Shown here piece after piece: positions 1 through 5,294 of a DNA stretch of 5,294 bases. The position numbers and the translations under genes are program-made. The notes beneath the pieces are model-generated. The model searched no databases. It had not been told where the DNA came from and worked only from the letters and a program-made list of their open reading frames with translations. Positions within the stretch are counted from its first letter, which is position 1. Each line of letters starts with the position of its first letter. Source of the stretch: Candidatus Cloacimonadota bacterium (GTDB lineage Bacteria > Cloacimonadota > Cloacimonadia > Cloacimonadales > TCS61); assembly GCA_014382915.1 (NCBI GenBank), contig JACNIV010000100.1, positions 1 through 5,294 on the forward strand, read 5' to 3'.

Positions 1-842
1 AAGGTTTGTTTAAATCTGCTGATGGTGAGATCTGGGAAGAAGTTGCTTATTTTTCTGGTAGGAGCTGCCACGAAATGGCTTTCTGGGAGAATCATTATGC
101 TGTATCAATCATTGATTATGTCTTAGGAGTTTATTATTCAGATGATTATGGTTCAACCTGGAATGCACCTGTAATGAGTTTTCCGGCCATCATCGATATG
201 TCTTTCAGGAATGATAGCAAGTTATTTGGTGTTGATCCTGGTCCTACAGCTTATTCCGGATTATTAAGCTCTACTGACTTTGGAGCTTCCTGGGAAATTG
301 AATATGGGATAGAGTGCTTATCTTCTGTTTGTCATGATATGTCCGGTAACACTTTTGTGGCTGGATCAGTGCCTGCATTTGATGGTGTGGCAATATGGCT
401 AAATGGAGAAATGATTCCTATGAATGACGGATTACCTAATCTTAATATCAATAATTTGTATGTAAATCCGGCAATGAGCAGTATTCACATCATGGCATTC
501 ACAGACAGCGGAGCTTATTTATTAACTAACTATACATCTTCAGAACCTGTTTTGCCAACTCCCGGAATCACTCTCTACAACTTTCCAAACCCTTTCAATC
601 CAAGTACAGAGATCAGTTTTCAGACTTCAGACTTCAGTGGTCAGACTTTAGAAATTGAAATCTATAATTCCAAAGGGCAGAAAATCGATGAATTATCGAT
701 TCCAAATAGCCAACCTGACTCTGCCGGACTAAAGTCTTCAATTACCTGGGAAGCAGATAAGTTTTCATCGGGAGTATATCTGTATAAACTGGTTATAGAT
801 GGGAAGGAAGTAGCCAATAATAAGATGTTGCTGTTGAAATAA
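1..842 (+). CDS. Secreted Asp-box (BNR) repeat protein with C-terminal sorting domain, 5'-truncated
   Basis: This is the 3' end of a longer gene. The frame is open to the window edge, and the first possible start (TTG at 6) lies inside a repeat (G-L-F-K-S-A-D-G...W), so the true start is upstream. Numbering from that TTG, three Asp-box motifs of the form S-x-D-x-G-x-x-W are visible at residues 4-10 (degenerate), 45-52 and 89-96, about 43 residues apart. That spacing fits blades of a sialidase/sortilin-like beta-propeller. A degenerate region follows (about 97-180). Y-N-F-P-N-P-F-N-P-S-T at 191-201 then opens a C-terminal beta-sandwich of about 85 residues that contains S-S-G-V-Y-L-Y-K-L and ends in lysine. 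This is the FlgD-like/type IX-type sorting tail common in FCB-group bacteria and implies export to the surface or medium. The propeller's ligand or enzymatic role cannot be told: Asp-boxes are structural, and no catalytic residues are identifiable here. Confidence 0.85.
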   Translation, partial: GLFKSADGEIWEEVAYFSGRSCHEMAFWENHYAVSIIDYVLGVYYSDDYGSTWNAPVMSFPAIIDMSFRNDSKLFGVDPGPTAYSGLLSSTDFGASWEIEYGIECLSSVCHDMSGNTFVAGSVPAFDGVAIWLNGEMIPMNDGLPNLNINNLYVNPAMSSIHIMAFTDSGAYLLTNYTSSEPVLPTPGITLYNFPNPFNPSTEISFQTSDFSGQTLEIEIYNSKGQKIDELSIPNSQPDSAGLKSSITWEADKFSSGVYLYKLVIDGKEVANNKMLLLK

Positions 843-844
843 GA

Positions 845-1420
845 TTGAAGAAATTATCTATACTTTTCATACTGTTTTTCATTACAGATATTTTTTCTCT
901 CGACCTGCAATTTTTTCGCGAGGATCTATCGTTTGAGATCAAAGAAGATCATTTCTATGTAGATGGGTTGTATTATTTTCGCAACATAAGTAACAAAGAA
1001 CTAAAACAAAGACTTATTTATCCTTTTCCACAGGATTCTGCATATGGAAAGGTTGACTCTCTTTTTATGATAAACGTTATAGACTCAACTATTACAACTA
1101 ATTTGCAAATTGGAGATAAAGGTGCTTCCTTTACTATTCAGATCGATCCTGATTCGACGGCAGTTTACAGAATTGGTTATCTGCAGGAGCTTAAGGATAA
1201 AAAGGCAGAATATATTCTAACTACAACCCAGACATGGGGCAGACCGTTCGAACAAGTAAATTACACCCTGACTTTTCCCAAAGAACTTTCGCTTGATTCG
1301 ATTTCCTATATGCCGGATAGTCTGAGGGAAGAAAGTAATAGATATATCTTCTTCTGGTATAAAGAAAACTTCATGCCGGACAGGAATTTCATTATTCATT
1401 TCTCAAAGAAAGAAGAATAG
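845..1420 (+). CDS. Small exported protein of unknown function
   Basis: I do not recognise the family. The 191-residue product starts with a classical signal peptide: M-K-K, a hydrophobic core at about residues 4-17, and probable cleavage after Ser18 (I-F-S|L-D). There is no cysteine anywhere, so it is neither a lipoprotein nor disulfide-bonded. The mature part has alternating hydrophobic and polar residues, is rich in Tyr, Phe, Asp and Ser, and lacks other membrane segments, which suggests a soluble all-beta domain in the periplasm or outside the cell. A region around residues 50-60 (R-L-I-Y-P-F-P-Q-D) and the W-G-R-P-F-E-Q-V segment near 131 may be useful family landmarks. The start is TTG, only two bases after the TAA of the preceding secreted-protein gene. 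No good Shine-Dalgarno sequence is seen, so translation probably depends on coupling to that gene. The gene is complete at both ends. Confidence 0.75.
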   Translation: MKKLSILFILFFITDIFSLDLQFFREDLSFEIKEDHFYVDGLYYFRNISNKELKQRLIYPFPQDSAYGKVDSLFMINVIDSTITTNLQIGDKGASFTIQIDPDSTAVYRIGYLQELKDKKAEYILTTTQTWGRPFEQVNYTLTFPKELSLDSISYMPDSLREESNRYIFFWYKENFMPDRNFIIHFSKKEE

Positions 1421-1423
1421 AGA

Positions 1424-1488
1424 TTTTTTTACATTCCCAAACAGACCTGTTATTCAACAGGTTAAAAGTTTGGGAACGAGTAAAAAAA
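1424..1488. repeat. Long imperfect palindrome, REP/MITE-like
   Basis: Three nested complementary segments are visible. The outermost is TTTTTTTA (1424-1431) with TAAAAAAA (1481-1488). The next is TTCCCAAAC (1434-1442) with GTTTGGGAA (1468-1476). The innermost is ACCTGTT (1445-1451) with AACAGGT (1456-1462), around a 4-base ATTC loop. Internal loops are 2x4 bases and 2x5 bases. The T-run lies 5' and the A-run 3' on either strand, the reverse of a normal intrinsic terminator. The form suits a dispersed palindromic element (REP or IS200/RAYT-associated unit) or a folded RNA or protein-binding site. The assignment to a repeat family is inference from one copy. Confidence 0.55.
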
Positions 1489-1523
1489 TAGAATTTTCAC
1501 ATAATTAATCAAGAATTATTACA

Positions 1524-1552
1524 TTGACAAATAAGAGTAGTTCAGGATTTTC
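1524..1552 (+). promoter_or_regulatory. Possible sigma-70 promoter for the PHP gene
   Basis: A perfect -35 hexamer TTGACA sits at 1524-1529 in the AT-rich gap before the PHP gene. The downstream -10 candidate (GATTTT at 1546-1551, spacing 16) matches the consensus at only three of six positions, so the -10 assignment is weak. The location is sensible: 33 bases from the -10 to the ATG at 1585, and downstream of the palindrome. Confidence 0.3.
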
Positions 1553-1574
1553 AAACAAAAAAAATATATGAAAT

Positions 1575-1580
1575 AAGGTG
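1575..1580 (+). promoter_or_regulatory. Ribosome binding site deciding the PHP gene start
   Basis: AAGGTG lies four bases before ATG at 1585 but only one base before the in-frame TTG at 1582. The spacing favours the ATG as the real start, giving a 273-residue protein. Confidence 0.65.
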
Positions 1581-1584
1581 TTTG

Positions 1585-2406
1585 ATGAAAAAAATAGACC
1601 TCCATGTTCATACGAACTTTTCGGATGGTTTGTATTCCCCAAAAGAAGTAATCGATCTGGCCAAAGAGCATGATTATGGTGTTATAGCCATCACCGATCA
1701 TGATAACATTGGCGGTTATCTTCATATCAGAGATTATGCAAAACAGGTTGGAATAGAACTGATACCGGGAGTTGAAATAAGCACAAATCACAAAGGAAGG
1801 GATGTTCACATCCTGGCTTATGATTTTGATCTGGATAACTTGGAATTGAAAGAACTATTACAGAAGATCTATGACAGCCGTTTTGAGCGTGCTGTAAAAA
1901 TTATCGAAAAATTAAATAAACGAGGAATAGATATTTCAATTGAAGATGTGCAAAACTTTGCTGGAGAGAATAACTATATTGGACGACCGCATATTGCCAG
2001 GGCTATGATCGAAGGTGGATATTGTGCCCACAAATACGAGGCTTTCGAACTTCATATCGGAGAACACTGTTATGCCTACGTACCCAAATTTGCGCCATCT
2101 TCCAAAAAAGCTATTAAAACAATTCACAAAGCAAATGGGATCAGCGTACTGGCGCATCCATACACTTTGGGAGACGATAGATTGATCTATGACCTTATTC
2201 GGTATGGTTTAATGGGAATGGAAGTATTCTATGCAAAATGCAATGATGAAACAATTTATCATTACAATGAAATAGCACAGAAAAACTATCTTATAAGAAC
2301 TGGTGGCAGCGATTTTCATGGAGATGGAATAGACCTTGAGATTTTTGGTAATTACACAGCTCCTGACTTCATACTCGAAGAAATGAACAGGGGAGAAAAT
2401 GAATAG
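1585..2406 (+). CDS. PHP-domain phosphoesterase, YciV/RNase AM (TrpH) type
   Basis: A metal-dependent phosphoesterase of the PHP superfamily, 273 residues from the ATG, close to the usual 270-295 for this family. Visible metal-site motifs are H-V-H-T-N-F-S-D-G (His7, His9, Asp14), I-T-D-H-D (Asp38, His39), I-P-G-V-E-I-S (Glu64), D-V-H-I-L (His75), S-V-L-A-H-P (His191) and G-G-S-D-F-H-G (Asp243, His245). The insert with G-R-P-H-I-A-R (133-139) is typical of the YciV/TrpH branch. In E. coli this branch (RNase AM) hydrolyses 3',5'-nucleotide bisphosphates such as pAp and trims 5' ends of short RNAs. I infer a similar cytoplasmic role, but substrate cannot be read from the sequence. All expected metal ligands appear present, so it should be active. 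It overlaps the next gene by 8 bases, indicating translational coupling. A polymerase-associated PHP domain is unlikely because the protein stands alone. Confidence 0.9.
   Translation: MKKIDLHVHTNFSDGLYSPKEVIDLAKEHDYGVIAITDHDNIGGYLHIRDYAKQVGIELIPGVEISTNHKGRDVHILAYDFDLDNLELKELLQKIYDSRFERAVKIIEKLNKRGIDISIEDVQNFAGENNYIGRPHIARAMIEGGYCAHKYEAFELHIGEHCYAYVPKFAPSSKKAIKTIHKANGISVLAHPYTLGDDRLIYDLIRYGLMGMEVFYAKCNDETIYHYNEIAQKNYLIRTGGSDFHGDGIDLEIFGNYTAPDFILEEMNRGENE
2389..2395 (+). promoter_or_regulatory. Ribosome binding site inside the PHP gene for the overlapping downstream gene
   Basis: AGGGGAG ends three bases before ATG at 2399. It lies inside the last codons of the PHP gene and supports the overlapping start of the next gene. 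Confidence 0.6.
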
Positions 2407-2974
2407 ATTAGAGAATATTATCGATATTAATAAACGGAAAGGATTCCCACGTGTTTATAGGTTCAACCAGTTTATCCGCTGGTTTACATTGAGCTTTGGC
2501 ACGCTGGCAATAGTCTATTCTTCCTGGCTGATATTTACAAAAGTTAATGCTGATTCATCTAAATTTCAACAATTTGTTCCGTTTGCCATAATGTTCCTGG
2601 CATTGAATTCAGTTTTTCGTAATCTCTTTTCTTTGAACAGTATTCGCTTCCAAAAGGATGCTATAGCTTTTCGATATTTACTGAGAAAATCTGTAAAGAT
2701 ACCCTGGGTTGATATTTTTAAAATAGAGCTTAATGATTCCAAACGAAAAATGATACGTCTGCTATACATAAATAATGGTGAAGAGAAGAATTTTGAATTT
2801 ACTATTAATTTTCCTGATATGCTGGAGATAGTGAACAGTATTGCAGAAATGAATCCGAACATCAAATATGACGAATTTATTGAGAAAGTGATCATCACAC
2901 CTCAGGAAAAAGAACAAATCCAGAAAAAACAGGTTGAGACTTCTAAACAAGAGCAGAAAACAGAAGAAAAATAA
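2399..2974 (+). CDS. Two-helix membrane protein with probable PH-like domain, function unknown
   Basis: The 191-residue product has a short basic N-terminal cytoplasmic segment (1-27), a hydrophobic helix at about 28-47 (from W-F-T-L-S to L-I-F-T), a short hydrophilic loop, and a second helix at about 59-76. The following region, about 80-165, has a beta-rich pattern beginning S-I-R-F-Q-K-D-A-I-A-F-R-Y and containing I-P-W-V-D-I-F-K-I. This strongly resembles the strand-turn pattern of bacterial PH-like domains found after two membrane helices. The tail (about 168-191) is almost all Lys, Glu and Gln, likely a disordered or coiled cytoplasmic extension. The ATG overlaps the PHP gene stop by 8 bases with a good Shine-Dalgarno sequence, so the two are co-translated. 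No catalytic residues are apparent; a scaffold or membrane-sensor role is a guess. The PH-like assignment is from pattern only. Confidence 0.75.
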   Translation: MNRLENIIDINKRKGFPRVYRFNQFIRWFTLSFGTLAIVYSSWLIFTKVNADSSKFQQFVPFAIMFLALNSVFRNLFSLNSIRFQKDAIAFRYLLRKSVKIPWVDIFKIELNDSKRKMIRLLYINNGEEKNFEFTINFPDMLEIVNSIAEMNPNIKYDEFIEKVIITPQEKEQIQKKQVETSKQEQKTEEK

Positions 2975-3016
2975 TCTATTAATCCGTTATAATCAAATTT
3001 TGCAAATCTTTTATTC

Positions 3017-3055
3017 TTGACTTTAAAAAAAGGAAACCGCCTTTTTGCTTATAAG
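3017..3055 (+). promoter_or_regulatory. Possible promoter elements before the glycosyltransferase gene
   Basis: TTGACT (3017-3022) resembles a -35 box and TATAAG (3050-3055) a -10 box, but they are 27 bases apart, too far for one standard sigma-70 promoter. TATAAG alone, 29 bases before the TTG start, could be a -10 with a poor -35. Low confidence. Confidence 0.2.
3027..3046 (+). terminator. Weak terminator-like hairpin after the PHP/PH-like operon
   Basis: AAAAAGG (3027-3033) can pair with CCTTTTT (3040-3046) around a six-base loop. Its layout (A-run, stem, T-run) resembles an intrinsic terminator, 52 bases after the upstream stop codon. Only two GC pairs support the stem, so termination is likely partial at best, and some read-through into the glycosyltransferase gene is possible. 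Confidence 0.4.
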
Positions 3056-3074
3056 CTATGTAAAGATTAATTAC

Positions 3075-3079
3075 GAGGA
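3075..3079 (+). promoter_or_regulatory. Ribosome binding site supporting the TTG start at 3085
   Basis: GAGGA is placed five bases before TTG at 3085. The N-terminal Gly-rich loop of the glycosyltransferase begins ten residues after this TTG, as expected for the family, so the non-ATG start is well supported. Confidence 0.65.
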
Positions 3080-3084
3080 ATAAA

Positions 3085-4209
3085 TTGGAAATAAAAAAAA
3101 GATACGCTGTAGTTGGTCCTGTTCACCCTTTCAGAGGTGGAATTTCTCAATTCACTTCTCATCTGGTGGAAACGCTTGGTAAGAATAGTGAGATTCTCTG
3201 TATTAATTTTCAGAAACAGTATCCCTCTTTGATCTTTCCCGGGCAGAGTCAATACGATAGAAGTAATGTTTTTCTGCAAGTTCCCAATGAAAGGATATTA
3301 ACTCCTTACAATCCGCTCACTTTTGGCAAGACTGCAAAGAGAATATTAGATTTTCAACCGGAACAGGTTTTTTTCAGTTACTGGATTCCATTCACAGCTT
3401 ATGCATATGGTATGATCTCCAGGAAGATAAAGAAAAAATCTAATAATATCGTTATCAAGACAATAGCACATAACCTGGAGAGTCATGAAAAGTGGGCGTT
3501 TGAAGATAAATTGACCCGTTATGCCATGAAGTATTCCGATTCGATCATCACACTTTCCGAATCGGTATATGACATTGGCTTGAAATTGTTCCCGAACAAG
3601 GATATTATTCTGGGGTTTCATCCTACATATTCCTATTACAATAACAACCGGTTCACAAAAAAAGAAGCCAAAGAAAAAATGGGTTTGGAAGGTAAAAAAG
3701 TTATTCTGTTCTTTGGTTATATAAAACCATATAAAGGCCTGGACATTCTCATCAAGTCGCTGCCCTACGTGCTTGAACAAATGCCCGATGCTCACCTTCT
3801 TATTGTAGGCGAAGTATATGGAAATTCAAGACCATATTACGATCTTATTAATGATCTGGATCTTAATAATTATATAACTTTCCGCCGACAGTACGTACCC
3901 AATGAACAGGTGGAAATATTTTTTAAAGCGTCAGATGTTCTGGCTTTACCATATATTCATGCAACCCAGAGTGGTGTTGCTCAGATTGGTTTTGATATGG
4001 GACTGGGAGCTGTGGTTACTCCCGTGGGAGGTCTACCAGAGATAATCACAGATAAAGAAACAGGGGTTGTAGCTCATTCCACTTCACCTGAAGATTTCGC
4101 TCTTGCTATCAAAGCTTTTTTCCGGCTTGGAAAAAAACATATCATAGAAAGAGCAGAAAAAGAAAACAGAAAATATTCCTGGGATGTTTTTGCAAAATTA
4201 GTAACATAA
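3085..4209 (+). CDS. GT-B fold glycosyltransferase, GT4-like (glycosyl transferases group 1)
   Basis: A 374-residue cytoplasmic or membrane-peripheral glycosyltransferase, a normal length for GT4 enzymes. The N-terminal Rossmann domain opens with V-V-G-P-V-H-P-F-R-G-G-I-S (about 9-21), the acceptor-side glycine-rich loop. A-H-N-L-E-S-H-E at 128-135 matches the H-N-x-x-x-H-E signature of many GT4 members. The C-terminal nucleotide-sugar domain shows F-G-Y-I-K-P-Y-K-G-L-D (210-220; Lys214 and Lys217 near the donor phosphate) and L-L-I-V-G-E. The usual E-x7-E region reads T-Q-S-G-V-A-Q-I-G-F-D-M-G (294-306), with Gln295 and Asp304 in place of glutamates, followed by T-P-V-G-G-L-P-E. This Q-S-G-V variant is, from memory, common in a GT4 subgroup and need not mean inactivity. 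It probably adds a sugar to a surface polysaccharide, lipid-linked glycan or glycoprotein; donor and acceptor are unknown. No other glycan genes are in the window. Confidence 0.88.
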   Translation: MEIKKRYAVVGPVHPFRGGISQFTSHLVETLGKNSEILCINFQKQYPSLIFPGQSQYDRSNVFLQVPNERILTPYNPLTFGKTAKRILDFQPEQVFFSYWIPFTAYAYGMISRKIKKKSNNIVIKTIAHNLESHEKWAFEDKLTRYAMKYSDSIITLSESVYDIGLKLFPNKDIILGFHPTYSYYNNNRFTKKEAKEKMGLEGKKVILFFGYIKPYKGLDILIKSLPYVLEQMPDAHLLIVGEVYGNSRPYYDLINDLDLNNYITFRRQYVPNEQVEIFFKASDVLALPYIHATQSGVAQIGFDMGLGAVVTPVGGLPEIITDKETGVVAHSTSPEDFALAIKAFFRLGKKHIIERAEKENRKYSWDVFAKLVT

Positions 4210-4211
4210 AA

Positions 4212-4237
4212 AAAAGGCTCGGAAAACCGAGCCTTTT
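4212..4237. terminator. Strong bidirectional intrinsic terminator between convergent genes
   Basis: AAAAGGCTCGG (4212-4222) pairs perfectly with CCGAGCCTTTT (4227-4237) around an AAAA loop. An A-run lies on one side and a T-run on the other. It starts three bases after the glycosyltransferase stop and ends 17 bases before the ferredoxin stop on the opposite strand, so it can end transcription from both sides. Confidence 0.9.
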
Positions 4238-4254
4238 ATAAATCATGTCGAATC

Positions 4255-4437
4255 TTAAACACCATTCATTTTCATGCCCTTGATAGCATCGATCGGGCAA
4301 ACTTCCTCGCATTTACCGCAATTTATGCAGGCTTCGGTTATTATGTATTGCTCTTCTCCTTCTATGATAGCAGAAGTAGGACAGGTATCCACACATACAC
4401 CGCATTTAACACATTCAGAAGTTATTACAAATGACAT
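4255..4437 (-). CDS. Small 2[4Fe-4S] ferredoxin
   Basis: A complete 60-residue clostridial-type ferredoxin, a low-potential cytoplasmic electron carrier typical of anaerobes. Two cluster motifs C-x2-C-x2-C-x3-C-P are intact: Cys9, 12, 15, 19 with Pro20, and Cys37, 40, 43, 47 with Pro48. In the usual pattern the fourth Cys of each motif ligates the other cluster. The sequence has the expected internal two-fold symmetry (T-S-A-I-I-E against I-D-A-I-K-G). The start ATG at 4437 has AGGGA seven bases upstream (4445-4449). The gene lies 33 bases after frr on the same strand and is the last gene before the terminator, so it is probably transcribed with pyrH-frr. Its redox partner cannot be told from this window. 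Confidence 0.95.
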   Translation of the reverse strand: MSFVITSECVKCGVCVDTCPTSAIIEGEEQYIITEACINCGKCEEVCPIDAIKGMKMNGV

Positions 4438-4470
4438 ATTATTTTCCCTAAAACAATAAAAAAGAAATGA

Positions 4471-5025
4471 TTAAATTTCCATTATTTCTTTTTCTTTTGC
4501 TATGGAAGCATCGGATATTTTATCTATCCACTTATCTGTAAGTTCCTGTATATCTTTAAGAAGTTTCTTTTGATCATCTTCGCTTATATCGCCCTTTTTT
4601 TCCATTTTCCTGGCAGAGTCATTTCCATCTCGGCGAATATTTCTGATCTCGATCTTGCTTTCTTCGGTCATCTTTTTGATCTGGCGCACGATCTCACGGC
4701 GGGTTTCTTCGGTTAATGGTTGGAATGGAAGACGGATTACATTTCCGTCATTCTCGGGAGTAACTCCAATATTGGAAGCCAGGATAGCTTTTTCAATTCC
4801 CACCAAAATGGATTTATCCCAGGGTTGAATAACGATCAGCCGTGATTCTGGAATGGTGATATTACAAAGCTGTTTGATGGGAGTGGAAGCACCATAATAA
4901 TCAACTCTGATTTCATCTAAAGATGAAGAATTTGCTCTGCCTGTTCTGGTCTTGGTATAATGTTTTAATAAAGCATTGAATGCGTCATCCATTTTTATTT
5001 CCAGCGTTAACTTAAACTCTTCCAT
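4471..5025 (-). CDS. frr: Ribosome recycling factor
   Basis: The product (RRF) splits post-termination ribosomes together with EF-G. Its 184 residues match the family length of about 185 and cover both domains: the three-helix bundle (about 1-30 and 105-184) and the inserted beta domain (31-104). Conserved blocks are T-G-R-A-N (28-32), Y-Y-G (43-45), I-T-I-P-E (56-60), Q-P-W-D (67-70), S-N-I-G-V-T-P-E-N-D-G (84-94), L-P-F-Q-P-L-T-E-E-T-R-R-E (99-111) and R-N-I-R-R-D (128-133), which contains the functionally important Arg132 region. The start ATG at 5025 has AAGGGG (5031-5036) five bases upstream. The gene directly follows pyrH with a 9-base gap, the classic pyrH-frr order seen across bacteria. 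Nothing unusual is seen in it. Confidence 0.98.
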   Translation of the reverse strand: MEEFKLTLEIKMDDAFNALLKHYTKTRTGRANSSSLDEIRVDYYGASTPIKQLCNITIPESRLIVIQPWDKSILVGIEKAILASNIGVTPENDGNVIRLPFQPLTEETRREIVRQIKKMTEESKIEIRNIRRDGNDSARKMEKKGDISEDDQKKLLKDIQELTDKWIDKISDASIAKEKEIMEI

Positions 5026-5030
5026 GCTTT

Positions 5031-5036
5031 CCCCTT
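5031..5036 (-). promoter_or_regulatory. frr ribosome binding site overlapping the pyrH stop codon
   Basis: Read on the - strand, AAGGGG overlaps the last two bases of the pyrH TAA and sits five bases before the frr ATG. This suggests that translation of frr is coupled to that of pyrH. Confidence 0.7.
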
Positions 5037-5294
5037 AATCGTGAATAAAGGTTCCAACTTCTTTGCTTCGTATTGCTTTTTTAAAACTTCCCTTTTTAGA
5101 AACATTAAATACTTTTATCGGCATATGGTTATCACGCGCTAAAGAAAATGCAGTCATATCCATCACGGTCAACCTGTCTTTCAGTACATCATCAAATGAG
5201 ATATCTTCAATGAACCTGGCATTCTTATCTTTCAGGGGATCAGATGTGAAAACGCCATCTACCTTTGTACCCTTAAGTACAAGATCAGCTTTCA
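5035..5294 (-). CDS. pyrH: UMP kinase, C-terminal part (gene runs off the window)
   Basis: The last 85 codons of a UMP kinase gene, which phosphorylates UMP to UDP with ATP in pyrimidine nucleotide synthesis. The rest lies beyond the right edge. Reading on the - strand, the fragment starts K-A-D-L-V-L-K-G-T-K and continues with V-D-G-V-F-T-S-D-P, the nucleotide-site loop of bacterial PyrH. Next come M-D-M-T-A-F-S-L-A-R-D and P-I-K-V-F-N, which match the signature (M-D-x-x-A-F/x-x-A-R-D and V-F-N) of the amino-acid-kinase fold C-terminal half, and the protein ends G-T-F-I-H-D before TAA at 5035-5037. The family is about 235-245 residues long, so roughly two thirds is missing from this window, not from the genome. 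The adjoining frr supports the call. Bacterial PyrH is an allosteric hexamer; regulation cannot be judged here. Confidence 0.95.
   Translation of the reverse strand, partial: KADLVLKGTKVDGVFTSDPLKDKNARFIEDISFDDVLKDRLTVMDMTAFSLARDNHMPIKVFNVSKKGSFKKAIRSKEVGTFIHD

Noticed and set aside
1400..1430. Possible terminator made of the T7 run just after the exported-protein gene
   Set aside because: No stable GC-containing hairpin precedes the T-run; only a TTCTC/GAGA pairing over a long loop is possible.
1424..1488. Palindrome as a CRISPR repeat
   Set aside because: Only one copy is present in the window, with no regularly spaced repeats or spacers.
1582..1584. TTG at 1582 as start of the PHP gene
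   Set aside because: Only one base separates it from AAGGTG; the next codon, ATG at 1585, has proper spacing and gives the normal N-terminus M-K-K-I-D-L-H-V-H.
1519..1809. 96-codon - strand frame covering the gap and the PHP gene start
   Set aside because: Overlaps the motif I and II coding region of the PHP gene and shows no family features.
2566..2898. 110-codon open frame on the - strand
   Set aside because: Antisense to the membrane PH-like gene; its hydrophobic character mirrors the AT-rich opposite strand.
3346..3795. 149-codon open frame on the - strand
   Set aside because: It lies wholly antisense to the well-supported glycosyltransferase gene and encodes no recognisable domain; it is a shadow frame.
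4274..4459. 61-codon + strand frame
   Set aside because: Antisense to the ferredoxin, whose eight cysteines and two-fold symmetry make the - strand reading certain.

Overview
The window is AT-rich bacterial DNA, probably from an uncultured member of the FCB superphylum. The best taxonomic clue is the C-terminal tail of the first gene, with the motif Y-N-F-P-N-P-F-N-P-S-T followed by a FlgD-like/type IX-style sorting domain. Such tails are abundant in Cloacimonadota, Marinimicrobia, Ignavibacteria and relatives. Cloacimonadota is my best guess from the tail, the low GC and the use of TTG starts, but I cannot prove it.

Layout. Left block, + strand (1-1420): the 3' end of a large secreted Asp-box (BNR) repeat protein with a sorting tail, followed two bases later by a TTG-started gene for a small exported protein of unknown function. 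A 164-base gap (1421-1584) holds a striking long palindrome and a possible promoter. Middle block, + strand (1585-2974): a PHP-domain phosphoesterase of the YciV/RNase AM type, overlapping by 8 bases a gene for a two-helix membrane protein with a probable PH-like domain. A 110-base gap carries a weak terminator-like hairpin. Then comes a TTG-started GT4-type glycosyltransferase (3085-4209). Right block, - strand (4255-5294): pyrH (3' part only), frr and a small 2x[4Fe-4S] ferredoxin, read right to left as one probable operon. A strong bidirectional terminator (4212-4237) separates the glycosyltransferase from this operon.

Functionally the window is mostly ordinary chromosomal content: export of a surface or extracellular protein, nucleotide/RNA phosphoester metabolism, cell-surface glycosylation, and the conserved UMP kinase-ribosome recycling pair. 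I see no CRISPR array, tRNA, rRNA, transposase or phage gene, and no convincing new system. The points most worth a second look are the palindrome at 1424-1488, the uncharacterised exported protein at 845-1420, and the PHP/PH-like overlapping pair.
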